A DNA stretch of 7,241 bases from Roseovarius sp. UBA3070 (lineage in GTDB: Bacteria; Pseudomonadota; Alphaproteobacteria; Rhodobacterales; Rhodobacteraceae), in assembly GCA_002366775.1 (NCBI GenBank), contig DFBW01000160.1, forward strand, positions 1-7,241, in the 5' to 3' direction. Made by a program: the position numbers and the translations under genes. This document shows positions 1-7,105 of the stretch, one piece after another; position 1 is the first letter of the stretch; each line of letters begins with the position of its first letter. The notes under the pieces are model-generated. The model saw nothing but the letters and a program-made list of their open reading frames with translations. It ran no database searches and was not told the DNA's origin.

Positions 1-391
1 CATACTGGTTTCCGCCGTTGCCCTGATTGATGTGGATGGTCGTGTCCTGTTGGCACAGCGCCCCGAGGGCAAATCCATGGCGGGACTGTGGGAATTCCCC
101 GGAGGAAAGATCGAACCGGGTGAAACACCCGAAGCTGCTTTGATACGAGAGCTGCACGAGGAACTGGGTATTGAAACCTGGTCATCATGCCTGGCTCCGC
201 TGACCTTCGCCAGCCACAGCTATGATGATTTTCACCTGCTGATGCCGCTTTTTGCCTGCCGCAAATGGGACGGCACGCCACGCGGGCAGGAAAATCAGGC
301 TCTCAAATGGGTGCACGCGCGAAACCTGCGAGACTATCCCATGCCGCCTGCTGACATTCCACTGATCCCGATTTTGCGCGATTGGCTATAA
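1..391 (+). CDS. mutT: MutT-type Nudix hydrolase (8-oxo-dGTP diphosphatase), 5' end cut by window
   Basis: By family this is a cytosolic nucleotide-pool sanitising enzyme that hydrolyses 8-oxo-dGTP to the monophosphate, preventing A:T to C:G transversions. The reading frame is open from base 2 with no stop upstream, so the start lies left of the window; 129 residues are visible, and since MutT proteins are about 130 residues only a few are missing. The methionine-like GTG at base 32 is internal: the preceding codons (ILVSAVALIDV) form the expected first beta-strand. A perfect Nudix box G-x5-E-x7-REL-x-EE-x-GI occupies visible residues 35-57, with metal-binding glutamates E50, E53 and E54. The LWEFPGGK segment before it is typical of MutT rather than other Nudix enzymes. 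The C-terminus (YPMPPADIPLIP) is also MutT-like. The family call is firm; substrate preference is inferred from it. The gene is convergent with the infB operon. Confidence 0.93.
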   Translation, partial: ILVSAVALIDVDGRVLLAQRPEGKSMAGLWEFPGGKIEPGETPEAALIRELHEELGIETWSSCLAPLTFASHSYDDFHLLMPLFACRKWDGTPRGQENQALKWVHARNLRDYPMPPADIPLIPILRDWL

Positions 392-462
392 TCTGACTGC
401 GCGCAAGCTGTCACGGCCTCGTAACTTTATTGCGAATTGGCCTTCTGTTTCATAAAAATTCA

Positions 463-468
463 TATAAT
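463..468 (+). promoter_or_regulatory. Candidate -10 element (TATAAT) upstream of the small ORF
   Basis: The hexamer TATAAT matches the sigma-70 -10 consensus exactly and lies in the A/T-rich part of the 152-base gap between mutT and the 44-codon ORF. No convincing -35 is found at 16-18 bases; TTGGCC at 437-442 is the nearest TTG-containing hexamer but sits 20 bases away. If used, the start site would be near 475, giving a leader of about 70 bases before the ATG at 544. The rest of the gap shows only a weak, imperfect inverted repeat after the mutT stop and nothing else recognisable. Confidence 0.45.
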
Positions 469-543
469 GTACGCACTGTGTAACAAGGTGCTCGGGTAAC
501 GATTTCAAAACCAATCTGCGTGTCCACTCGGGGGGATAATGAC

Positions 544-678
544 ATGCTACGCACTATACAACTGGGTAAATATATTTCTGTGCAAGGCGTCTGTGTGCGC
601 TCGCTGCCGAACGGCCTTATGGAAGTCCGTGTCGGAGATCGCATATTCTCAGGCACACCTGTCTCAAAAGCGGCATAA
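544..678 (+). CDS. Small 44-residue protein of unknown function
   Basis: An ATG-to-TAA frame of 44 codons plus stop. The translation starts MLRTIQLGKYISVQGVCVRS and ends in FSGTPVSKAA. It looks protein-like: alternating hydrophobic residues and glycines suggest a few beta-strands, and no signal peptide or membrane segment is evident. I do not recognise a named family. Support comes from codon use resembling the neighbouring genes (GGC, GTC, CGC, CTG, CCG), a G-run at 530-535 that could act as ribosome binding site 8 bases before the ATG, an upstream TATAAT box, and a strong terminator beginning about 12 bases after the stop. A competing ATG at 539 opens another frame to 691, but that frame is rich in Cys and Trp and looks like an out-of-frame shadow. 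Function unknown; the call that it is translated is an inference. Confidence 0.6.
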   Translation: MLRTIQLGKYISVQGVCVRSLPNGLMEVRVGDRIFSGTPVSKAA

Positions 679-689
679 ACCCAAAATGT

Positions 690-722
690 AAAAAGGCGGC
701 AGTTGACCCTGCCGCCCTTTTT
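690..722. terminator. Bidirectional Rho-independent terminator between the small ORF and infB
   Basis: A perfect 8-bp stem, GGCGGCAG (695-702) with CTGCCGCC (709-716), encloses the 6-base loop TTGACC. On the plus strand it is followed, after one C, by TTTTT (718-722). On the minus strand the AAAAA at 690-694 becomes a U-tract. It therefore can end both the plus-strand transcript of the small ORF (stop 678) and the minus-strand infB operon transcript (stop 742), as is common between convergent genes. Confidence 0.92.
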
Positions 723-741
723 AGGTGGGTTTCTACGCGGC

Positions 742-3222
742 TTAATCCAGCTTCCGCTCGACCTCTTCGCGCTCGAAAATCTCGATCACGTCATCGGGGC
801 GAATGTCGTCATAGTTTTCAAACGCCATACCACATTCCTGACCGGACTGCACTTCGGGCACTTCATCCTTGAAGCGTTTAAGCGTTTTCAGCGTACCTTC
901 GTGGATCACCACATCATCACGCAAAAGACGCACACCAGCCGAGCGACGGGCAACGCCTTCTGTGACCAGACAGCCGGCAACCTTGCCAACGCCAGTCACT
1001 TTGAAAACCTCTTTGATCTTCGCATAGCCGATGAAGTTCTCGCGGATTTCAGCGCCCAGCAGGCCAGAAGCCGCAGCTTTCACATCATCCACCAGATCAT
1101 AGATCACCGAATAGTACCGGATCTCAACACCTTTTTGGTTGGCTGAGTTACGCGCCGACGCATTGGCCCGCACGTTGAAGCCAAACACAGGCGCACCCGA
1201 TGCTTCGGCCAGACCAATGTCTGATTCGGTGATCGCACCCACACCCGAGTGCAGCACGCGCACGCGCACCTCGTCGTTGCCGATCTTTTCCATCGCCTGA
1301 ACGATCGCTTCGGCAGACCCCTGCACATCGGTTTTCACCAAAATGGGCATCTCGGTCATGTTTTCGTTGGTTTTGGCCTGCGCCATCAACTGTTCCAACG
1401 ATGTGCCGGCACCGGCAGCGGCACGTTTGTCTTTCGCCGCCTTCTCACGATACTCAGCGATTTCGCGCGCTTGGGCTTCGGTGTCTACAACGTTCAGAAC
1501 ATCACCCGCTTCGGGCGTGCCGTTCAGGCCCAACACCTCAACCGGCACCGAGGGGCCAGCCTCTTTGATGCGTTCACCACGGTCGTTGATCAGCGCACGG
1601 ACACGGCCAAACTGCTCACCGACAACAAAGATGTCGCCTTGCTTGAGCGTACCCTTCTGCACCAGAACCGTAGCAACCGGGCCACGGCCCACATCCAGCT
1701 GCGCCTCGATCACGGCACCTTCGGCGGCGCGGTCGGGATTGGCTTTCAGCTCCAGGATCTCCGACTGCAATGCAATGGCTTCCAGCAATTCATCAAGGCC
1801 CTGGCCAGTGATGGCCGAAACCTCAACATCCTGCACTTCGCCTGACATTTCTTCAACGATCACTTCATGTTGCAGCAGATCAGTGCGCACTTTGTTAGGG
1901 TCCGCATCGGGTTTGTCGACTTTGTTGATCGCCACAATCATCGGCACCTGCGCCGCTTTGGCGTGGTTGATCGCCTCAATCGTTTGCGGCATCACGGCAT
2001 CATCCGCCGCCACAACCAACACCACGATATCCGTTACCTGAGCACCCCGCGCACGCATTGACGTAAACGCCGCGTGGCCCGGAGTATCAAGGAACGACAA
2101 CACCGCACCGCTGTCGGTGGTCACCTGATAGGCGCCGATATGCTGGGTGATGCCACCGGCCTCACCTGACACAACCTTGGCATCCCGGATCGCATCCAAA
2201 AGCGAGGTTTTACCGTGATCAACGTGGCCCATGATAGTGATTACAGGCGGACGCGGTACCAAATCTTCGTCTTTGTCATCAACACCTGCGATCACATCTT
2301 CCACATCGGCATCCGACACGCGAACAACTTTGTGGCCGAACTCTTCGATGATCAACTCAGCGGTATCTGCATCAATGGTCTGGTTCTGCGTGACCATCAT
2401 ATCGTTGTTCATCAACGTCTTGATAACGTCGGCAACTCGCTCGGCCATACGGTTGGCCAGCTCGGACACCACGATGGTTTCCGGCAGCTGCACATCGCGG
2501 ATCACCTTCTCGCGCTCTTGAACGCCGCCCATTGCTTTCTGGCGGGCACGCTCTTGCTTGCGTTTCATCGCAGCCATTGATTTCTGACGGCCGCCTTCAC
2601 CACCAGACAATGCCTGGTTCAGCGTCAGCTTGCCCGAACGACGGCCATCATGCTGGCCTTTGCCGCGACCACGCTGATCGCGGTCTTTGGTGGCTTCCTG
2701 CTTGCGCGGAGCCTGTTTGGTCGGGACACTGCGGGGCTGTGCGGCGTCCTCAACCGGAGCAGCGGCAGCTACCGCAGCTTGCTGAGCAGCAGCGGCGGCT
2801 TCAGCAACCTTACGTTCTTCTTCTTCGGCCTTGGCACGGGCTTTCTCGGCGCGTGCCTTTTCCTCGGCCTCTTTGGCTTCGGCTTCGGCGCGGCGGCGGT
2901 TGCGCTCGGCCTCGCGCTCTTTCTCTTCGATTTCGCGCTTGGCGTCGTCTTCGACTTTACGAGCCGCAGCTGCCTGAACCGCTTTCAAACGGCGTTCATG
3001 CTCCGCTTCGGAAATGCCCGCAGGGCGTTTGGCTGGATTGCTTTGCGCCTGTGGCTTGCCCGCAGCACCAGGTGCAGCACCCGGCTTGGGCACCACAACA
3101 CGCTTGCGCTTGGTTTCCACCACGACGTTTTTGGTGCGCCCGTGGCTAAAGCTCTGCTTAACGTTCCCCGCACGGGGTCCGGTACGCACGCCCAAAGTTT
3201 TCTTTTCGTCGTTGTCGCTCAT
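742..3222 (-). CDS. infB: Translation initiation factor IF-2
   Basis: Cytosolic GTPase that positions initiator fMet-tRNA on the 30S subunit and promotes 50S joining. The 826-residue protein starts [11 protein letters not shown]. Residues about 75-150 are a Lys/Glu/Ala/Arg-rich segment predicted to be helical or coiled coil, and residues 160-240 are basic and low-complexity, as in alphaproteobacterial IF2. The G domain shows all hallmarks: G1 GHVDHGKT (332-339), switch [12 protein letters not shown]3 DTPGH (379-383), G4 NKVD (433-436) and G5 SAITGQG (469-475). Domain II follows (about 500-585), then the C1 region (about 625-725) and the tRNA-binding C2 domain (about 730-826). The start at 3222 is preferred over an in-frame TTG at 3231: the ATG has AAGGAAG at 3232-3238 with 9-base spacing, whereas that sequence directly abuts the TTG. 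The gene begins 5 bases after the ylxR stop, and is last in the operon, followed by a terminator. Confidence 0.98.
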   Translation of the reverse strand: MSDNDEKKTLGVRTGPRAGNVKQSFSHGRTKNVVVETKRKRVVVPKPGAAPGAAGKPQAQSNPAKRPAGISEAEHERRLKAVQAAAARKVEDDAKREIEEKEREAERNRRRAEAEAKEAEEKARAEKARAKAEEEERKVAEAAAAAQQAAVAAAAPVEDAAQPRSVPTKQAPRKQEATKDRDQRGRGKGQHDGRRSGKLTLNQALSGGEGGRQKSMAAMKRKQERARQKAMGGVQEREKVIRDVQLPETIVVSELANRMAERVADVIKTLMNNDMMVTQNQTIDADTAELIIEEFGHKVVRVSDADVEDVIAGVDDKDEDLVPRPPVITIMGHVDHGKTSLLDAIRDAKVVSGEAGGITQHIGAYQVTTDSGAVLSFLDTPGHAAFTSMRARGAQVTDIVVLVVAADDAVMPQTIEAINHAKAAQVPMIVAINKVDKPDADPNKVRTDLLQHEVIVEEMSGEVQDVEVSAITGQGLDELLEAIALQSEILELKANPDRAAEGAVIEAQLDVGRGPVATVLVQKGTLKQGDIFVVGEQFGRVRALINDRGERIKEAGPSVPVEVLGLNGTPEAGDVLNVVDTEAQAREIAEYREKAAKDKRAAAGAGTSLEQLMAQAKTNENMTEMPILVKTDVQGSAEAIVQAMEKIGNDEVRVRVLHSGVGAITESDIGLAEASGAPVFGFNVRANASARNSANQKGVEIRYYSVIYDLVDDVKAAASGLLGAEIRENFIGYAKIKEVFKVTGVGKVAGCLVTEGVARRSAGVRLLRDDVVIHEGTLKTLKRFKDEVPEVQSGQECGMAFENYDDIRPDDVIEIFEREEVERKLD

Positions 3223-3227
3223 CTGGT

Positions 3228-3851
3228 TCAACTTCCTTTCCGGCGGGTCTTTTCGCCGTCCGAGACGCGCAGGCCCCTTAGCCTTGCCGCATCCTCTACA
3301 ACACGTTGGGCCAAACCTCCAGCGCGCAGTGCGGCATGGATTGTGGTTTGTTTCCCAAAGGCCCGGCCCAGCTCGTCTGCTGTCAGCCAGCCTATGAAAT
3401 CACCGCCATACGGCGTACTTAGCTTCGATTTACCCCGTTCCGACCCATCCGAGGCCTGGATCAAAACTGTGGCTTCTTCCATTTGCAGCCAGTTTTTGAC
3501 TTTCTCATACCCGGCGACGGCATTACCGCCTTTGCGTGCCAGGCTGATCAGGTCGATCACTCGTTTGCTCAACTGGGCCTCAAGCTGCGTCACGAGGTCT
3601 TCTGAGACCGTCACGGGCTGCTTGGCTGCGCGGGCAAAAAGCCCCTTGGTAGCGGCCTTGCTCAGTGCCTCATGCGTGGCACTAACCCAAATTCCACGGC
3701 CCGGCAGCTTGCCTGCCAAATCCGGTACGATCTGCGCATCCGGGCCTACCACAAAACGGATCATCCCATATATAGGATGCACCTCGCCCGTGGCAATGCA
3801 CTTGCGCTCTGGACCGTTTGTTCGATCTTTGGATTGCCCGCCGCGACCCAT
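3228..3851 (-). CDS. ylxR: YlxR-family (DUF448) RNA-binding protein with C-terminal L7Ae-like domain
   Basis: A 207-residue cytosolic protein, putatively RNA-binding. Residues about 12-85 form the YlxR/DUF448 domain, with the diagnostic [10 protein letters not shown] (14-23) and the glycine/basic motif LPGRGIWV (49-56). Residues about 90-190 resemble a ribosomal L7Ae-like domain ([18 protein letters not shown], 101-118). YlxR alone is about 90 residues in Firmicutes, where the L7Ae-like protein YlxQ is encoded separately next door; the single-chain form is usual in alphaproteobacteria. The start ATG at 3849-3851 has a strong GGAGG at 3858-3862 with 6-base spacing. It lies 24 bases after nusA and its stop is 5 bases before infB. 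Exact function is not settled; roles in RNA binding and transcription regulation are reported for the family. The C-terminus is basic (KTRRKGS). Confidence 0.93.
   Translation of the reverse strand: MGRGGQSKDRTNGPERKCIATGEVHPIYGMIRFVVGPDAQIVPDLAGKLPGRGIWVSATHEALSKAATKGLFARAAKQPVTVSEDLVTQLEAQLSKRVIDLISLARKGGNAVAGYEKVKNWLQMEEATVLIQASDGSERGKSKLSTPYGGDFIGWLTADELGRAFGKQTTIHAALRAGGLAQRVVEDAARLRGLRVSDGEKTRRKGS
3232..3238 (-). promoter_or_regulatory. infB ribosome binding site inside the end of ylxR
   Basis: On the minus strand AAGGAAG precedes the infB ATG by 9 bases. It lies within the last codons of ylxR, and the ylxR stop (TGA, 3228-3230) falls between it and the ATG, so ribosomes finishing ylxR would release on top of the infB start region. 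This arrangement decides the infB start and suggests translational coupling (inference). Confidence 0.7.
3769..3796 (-). promoter_or_regulatory. Possible internal promoter at the start of ylxR
   Basis: On the minus strand TTGCCA (3791-3796; five of six matches to TTGACA) is separated by 16 bases from TATATA (3769-3774; four of six matches to TATAAT). It lies inside the first 30 codons of ylxR and points toward infB. The TATATA run also sits in a 5-bp inverted repeat (CATCC 3762-3766 / GGATG 3775-3779). It could be chance within coding sequence; secondary promoters inside nusA-infB operons are known in other bacteria. Confidence 0.22.
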
Positions 3852-3862
3852 CAGGTGCCTCC

Positions 3863-3884
3863 GAAGCCTGAAAAATCAGGCTTC
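3863..3884 (-). promoter_or_regulatory. Hairpin at the nusA stop / ylxR ribosome binding site
   Basis: A perfect 8-bp inverted repeat, GAAGCCTG (3863-3870) and CAGGCTTC (3877-3884), with a 6-base loop. In the mRNA the first arm contains the last nusA codons and the first two bases of the UGA stop, the loop is AUUUUU, and the second arm ends directly against the ylxR GGAGG (3858-3862). There is no following U-tract, so it is not an intrinsic terminator. A ribosome terminating at nusA would disrupt it, so it may couple ylxR translation to nusA, or stabilise a processed end; both are inferences. Confidence 0.6.
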
Positions 3885-5513
3885 AGCCCCCTGTTCTTCT
3901 TCGCCGTCATCGGCTTCGTCATCGGCCTCGGCTTCATCTTCCTGCGAGATCAAATCATCCGGATCAACCCAGCCCAGCATCACGCGGGCAGTCATCACCA
4001 TGTCTTGTGCCTCTTCCAGAGACATTTCAAAGGGTTCCAGGATACCATCATCCTTGATGCGCTCGCCGTCTTGGGTGGTCCAGCCGCCGGCCAGCTCCCA
4101 ATCTGCGCAGGTGGCGAAATCTTCCAGCGTTTTGACGCCATCTTCGGCAAGGGCCAGCACCATTTTTGGCGTCAGACCTTCAAAACCAATCAGGCTGTCT
4201 TCGACACCCAATTCGCGCGCCTTGTCGAGTGCTTCCTTGGCTTGCGCTTCCAGAACGTCACGGGCACGCGCCTGCAATTCCTTGGCAGTGTCTTCGTCAA
4301 CACCGTCGATGACCAACAATTCGTCAATCTCGACATAGGCCACTTCTTCGAGGTTGGTGAACCCTTCCGAAACCAGCAACTGGGCAAAGAACTCATCCAG
4401 GTCCAGATTTTCCATGAACAGGCCAGTGCGCAGTTCAAATTCTTTCTGACGACGCTCCGAATCTTCGGCCTCGGTCATGATGTCGATATCAAGGTTGGTC
4501 AGCTGACTGGCCAGACGCACGTTTTGACCACGACGACCAATGGCAAGGCTCAACTGATCCTCGGGTACAACGACCTCGATGCGCTCGGCTTCTTCGTCCA
4601 AAACAACCTTGGACACTTCAGCAGGTTGCAACGCATTCACAAGGAAGGTCGGCTGATCTTCGTTCCACGGGATAATGTCGATTTTCTCGCCCTGAAGTTC
4701 GTTCACAACAGCCTGCACGCGGCTACCGCGCATACCAACGCAGGCACCAACAGGATCAATCGAGTTGTCGTATGAGATCACAGCAATCTTGGCGCGCGAA
4801 CCGGGGTCACGAGCCACCGCTTTGATGTCGATGATGCCGTCATAAATTTCAGGCACTTCCATCTTGAACAACTCGGCCATGAACTCAGGCGCGGTACGGC
4901 TCAGGAAAATCTGAGGGCCACGGGCCTCGCGGCGGACGTCCTTGATGAAACAACGAATACGATCATTCGGGCGATAGCTCTCGCGGCCGATCTTTTCGTT
5001 CCGGCGCAGGATCGCTTCACCACGGCCAACATCAACGATGACATTGCCGTATTCCTCACGCTTGACCTGACCATTGATGATCGTGCCTGCGCGGTCTTTG
5101 AATTCTTCATACTGGCGGTCACGCTCGGCTTCGCGGACCTTTTGCAAGATCACCTGCTTGGCTGACTGCGCCGCGATACGACCCATTTCAACGGGGGGAA
5201 CTTCTTCGATGAACTGATCGCCCACTTTGGGGTCATCCAGATACTGCTTGGCCTGCTCAACAGTGAACTCGGCCTGATAGTTCTCCAGCTCTTCTTCCTC
5301 AACCACTGTGCGCACACGGGTAAAGGATGCACGACCGGTCTTGCGGTCAATCGCAACGCGGATATCCATCTCGGCGCCGTAGCGGCTTTTTGCGGCTCGC
5401 GCGAGGCTCTCTTCCATTGCCTCAATGACCAACACGGGGTCGATCATCTTTTCGCGGGCTACGGCCTCGGCGGTTTGCAACAGCTCCAGCTGGTTGGCTG
5501 ATGTGATTGCCAT
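3876..5513 (-). CDS. nusA: Transcription termination/antitermination factor NusA
   Basis: Binds RNA polymerase and nascent RNA, modulating pausing, intrinsic termination and rRNA antitermination. The 545-residue protein has the RNAP-binding N-terminal domain (about 1-127), an S1 domain (about 140-205), KH1 with DPVGACVGMRGSR (253-265), KH2 with IGRRGQNVRLAS (325-336), and two C-terminal acidic-repeat helix-hairpin-helix units (about 370-425 and 435-515), ending in a strongly acidic tail (521-545). The duplicated C-terminal repeats match the long proteobacterial form, about 495 residues in E. coli; the extra length here is chiefly the acidic tail. The ATG at 5511-5513 is preceded by GAGGAGG with 8-base spacing, which lies in the end of rimP; the gap from rimP is 3 bases. 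All key motifs are present and nothing looks damaged. Confidence 0.98.
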   Translation of the reverse strand: MAITSANQLELLQTAEAVAREKMIDPVLVIEAMEESLARAAKSRYGAEMDIRVAIDRKTGRASFTRVRTVVEEEELENYQAEFTVEQAKQYLDDPKVGDQFIEEVPPVEMGRIAAQSAKQVILQKVREAERDRQYEEFKDRAGTIINGQVKREEYGNVIVDVGRGEAILRRNEKIGRESYRPNDRIRCFIKDVRREARGPQIFLSRTAPEFMAELFKMEVPEIYDGIIDIKAVARDPGSRAKIAVISYDNSIDPVGACVGMRGSRVQAVVNELQGEKIDIIPWNEDQPTFLVNALQPAEVSKVVLDEEAERIEVVVPEDQLSLAIGRRGQNVRLASQLTNLDIDIMTEAEDSERRQKEFELRTGLFMENLDLDEFFAQLLVSEGFTNLEEVAYVEIDELLVIDGVDEDTAKELQARARDVLEAQAKEALDKARELGVEDSLIGFEGLTPKMVLALAEDGVKTLEDFATCADWELAGGWTTQDGERIKDDGILEPFEMSLEEAQDMVMTARVMLGWVDPDDLISQEDEAEADDEADDGEEEQGAEA

Positions 5514-5516
5514 GGG

Positions 5517-6098
5517 TCAGTCCTCCTCAGAACCGGTATCGGTTTCGGTCTCAATATCATCAAATTGGTCTTCGTCGATCAGGCCCGCATCCTTGCGCGC
5601 CTTCAGCATGTCTTTGATCAGTTCGTCGGTCAGAACCAGCTTGGCCTCGGCCAGCCAGTCAAATTGCAGTCCAATAGTGCCCTCTTCAACGTTGATCAGC
5701 ACTTCTTGGCCCTCAACGCCCGCCAGCATTCCTTTGAACCGCTTGCGCCCGTCGATCATCTCGGCTGTTTCCAGCTTGGCCTCATAGCCCTCAAACATCT
5801 CAAAGTCTTTGAGTCGCGTCAGAGGCCGGTCGATACCGGGGCTGGACACCTCAAGCGTATATTCATCCACGATCGGATCTTCGACATCCAAAACCGCACT
5901 GACGGCCGTGCTGATTGCAGCGCAGTCATCCACCTCAATCCCGCCCTCGGGTTTATCGGCCATGATCTGCAACATGGTGGTTTTGCCACTCATCAGCCGC
6001 ACGCGCACCAGCTCATAGCCGAGATCTTCAATCACCGGGGTGATAATCTCGGCCATCCGGCGGTCAATCGCTGCTTTGGCTATCAGGTCGTTGCTCAT
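5517..6098 (-). CDS. rimP: Ribosome maturation factor RimP
   Basis: Assists late 30S subunit assembly in the cytosol. The 193-residue product has the RimP N-terminal alpha/beta domain (about 10-92), ending in the signature [11 protein letters not shown] (83-93), followed by the SH3-like C-terminal domain (about 95-160, including [11 protein letters not shown] and RKRFKGML) and an acidic extension rich in Asp/Glu (174-193). E. coli RimP is about 150 residues; the tail accounts for the extra length. The start at 6098 ([14 protein letters not shown]) has AAGGA 4 bases upstream (6103-6107). The frame stays open to 6230, but that extension would run through the terminator hairpin and is rich in Pro, Thr and Ser unlike RimP, so it is rejected. 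It is the first gene of the rimP-nusA-ylxR-infB operon, 3 bases before nusA. Confidence 0.96.
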   Translation of the reverse strand: MSNDLIAKAAIDRRMAEIITPVIEDLGYELVRVRLMSGKTTMLQIMADKPEGGIEVDDCAAISTAVSAVLDVEDPIVDEYTLEVSSPGIDRPLTRLKDFEMFEGYEAKLETAEMIDGRKRFKGMLAGVEGQEVLINVEEGTIGLQFDWLAEAKLVLTDELIKDMLKARKDAGLIDEDQFDDIETETDTGSEED

Positions 6099-6123
6099 GG
6101 GGTCCTTGCCAGATGTCAGGCAC

Positions 6124-6146
6124 AAAAAAACGGGCGCGCGGCCCGT
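6124..6146 (-). terminator. Intrinsic terminator / candidate attenuator in the rimP leader
   Basis: Read on the minus strand, ACGGGC (6141-6146) pairs perfectly with GCCCGT (6130-6135) around a 5-base GC-rich loop and is followed by a run of six further Ts (6124-6129). This is a good Rho-independent terminator for leftward transcription. It ends only 25 bases before the rimP ATG, leaving no room for a promoter between them, so either it attenuates transcripts initiated upstream or it closes the sit transcript with partial read-through. On the plus strand no U-tract follows. Confidence 0.8.
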
Positions 6147-6201
6147 GAAAATTTCCGGTGGAGCCGTTCGGTGTGGACCCGAAAGCGCCGCTGTTGATTG
6201 G

Positions 6202-6230
6202 GATATAGACCCATGACGGTGAGTCTGCAA
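6202..6230 (-). promoter_or_regulatory. Candidate promoter for the rimP-nusA-ylxR-infB operon
   Basis: On the minus strand TTGCAG (6225-6230) is followed after exactly 17 bases by TATATC (6202-6207). Each box keeps the most conserved bases (TTG in the -35, TATA in the -10). It lies in the non-coding gap after sitD, so transcription would start near 6195, giving a leader of roughly 95 bases that contains the terminator at 6124-6146. No other promoter-like pair is as good in this gap. Confidence 0.5.
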
Positions 6231-6265
6231 GGGGGATAAATTGGGCAGCGTATGTCATCTGAAGA

Positions 6266-7105
6266 TCAGCTTCGTATCATCGACGCCCGCCGCGTTAAAA
6301 TCTGCCGCCGCACAAACGCCGCCAGAAACATCGCCGTCTGGATCAGAACGATCGTGGGCGCAGGTGCGCTGTCGAAGAAAAAGCTGAGGTAGGTGCCCAG
6401 CAGCATCGACCCCATGCAGATGATCACCGACACCCACAGCATGGTGGCAAACCTGCGCACCAACAAAAACGCAATGGCGCCGGGGGCGATCAACAGGCCA
6501 ATGGCGAGGATCAGGCCGGTGGCCGATAGTGTCGCAACGATGGTCAATGACAAGGCAGATAGCAGGCCATAGTGCAGCCATGTCACCGGTAATCCTGATG
6601 CTTGGGCTTGGGCCGGGTCAAAGCTGTGCAACAACAGGTCTTTCCATTTCACGATGATGCCCAGCGCCACCACAGCCGAGATTATGCCAGCGGTCAGCAG
6701 TTCATGCGGCTCTACCCCCAGCATATTGCCGAACAGGATGTGATCGAGGTGGGCGTTGGTTTCAATCGAGACATATAAAACGATGCCAACGCCAAACATG
6801 CCCGAGAATACAACGCCCATCACTGTGTCTTGCTTGATCCGACTGTTGCCCGCCAGATACCCGGTGGCCACCGCACAGATCATCCCCGCCACAAAGGCCC
6901 CGATGATCAGCGGAATGCCAATGATATAGGCCAACACAATCCCCGGCAGCACCGCATGGCTTACCGCATCACCCATCAGCGCCCAGCCTTTCATCACCAG
7001 AAAACAGCTGAGCAAAGCAGCAGGCACTGACACGATGATTGAGATCAAAAACGCATTCTGCATGAACACGAACTGAAACGGCATAAGGAGTGTATCAACA
7101 TCCAT
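6266..7105 (-). CDS. sitD: Metal (Mn2+/Fe2+) ABC transporter permease, SitD-like
   Basis: An inner-membrane permease of the ABC-3 / ZnuB-MntB-SitD family, likely importing manganese and/or ferrous iron with a SitA binding protein, SitB ATPase and SitC permease. The 279-residue product has about eight hydrophobic segments, roughly 16-38, 44-64, 66-85, 93-112, 134-153, 180-200, 201-216 plus 221-243, and 248-265. Family motifs are clear: MKGWALMGDAVSHAVLPG (38-55), DTVMGVVFSGMFG (93-105) and the cytoplasmic FDPAQAQASGLP (162-173), the region expected to contact the ATPase. The overall pattern, including DHILFGNMLG (121-130) and FFDSAPAPTIVL (243-254), resembles SitD more than ZnuB. The ATG at 7103-7105 has GGAGG 7 bases upstream and shares one base with the sitC stop (TGATG), indicating coupled translation. 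The frame stays open to 7219 inside sitC, so a longer start is rejected. Metal specificity is inferred from family. Confidence 0.92.
   Translation of the reverse strand: MDVDTLLMPFQFVFMQNAFLISIIVSVPAALLSCFLVMKGWALMGDAVSHAVLPGIVLAYIIGIPLIIGAFVAGMICAVATGYLAGNSRIKQDTVMGVVFSGMFGVGIVLYVSIETNAHLDHILFGNMLGVEPHELLTAGIISAVVALGIIVKWKDLLLHSFDPAQAQASGLPVTWLHYGLLSALSLTIVATLSATGLILAIGLLIAPGAIAFLLVRRFATMLWVSVIICMGSMLLGTYLSFFFDSAPAPTIVLIQTAMFLAAFVRRQILTRRASMIRS

Noticed and set aside
392..425. Weak inverted repeat after the mutT stop (TGAC ... GTCA)
   Set aside because: Only a 4-bp outer stem with a mismatch and no T-run; not a credible terminator.
450..656. 68-codon minus-strand open frame opposite the small ORF
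   Set aside because: No ribosome binding site, no protein-like pattern, and it overlaps the TATAAT box and the better-supported plus-strand ORF.
539..691. Alternative 50-codon plus-strand frame starting 5 bases before the small ORF
   Set aside because: Composition is Cys/Trp/Lys-rich with poor codon use, its end runs up to the terminator stem, and its start lies only 3 bases after the G-run.
1249..2061. Several plus-strand open frames opposite infB
   Set aside because: All overlap the highly conserved IF2 G domain on the other strand and look like reverse-frame translations.
2650..4338. 562-codon plus-strand open frame antisense to infB, ylxR and nusA
   Set aside because: It runs opposite three unmistakable conserved genes, crosses their junctions, has low-complexity Ser/Arg/Leu-rich composition and no recognisable domain; it arises from the codon bias of the opposite strand.
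3672..4775. 367-codon plus-strand open frame opposite ylxR and nusA
   Set aside because: Antisense shadow of nusA; His/Phe/Gln-rich composition typical of reversed GC-rich genes and no motif.
6099..6230. N-terminal extension of rimP by 44 codons
   Set aside because: Would require translating through the terminator hairpin; residues do not resemble RimP, and the ATG at 6098 has a ribosome binding site.
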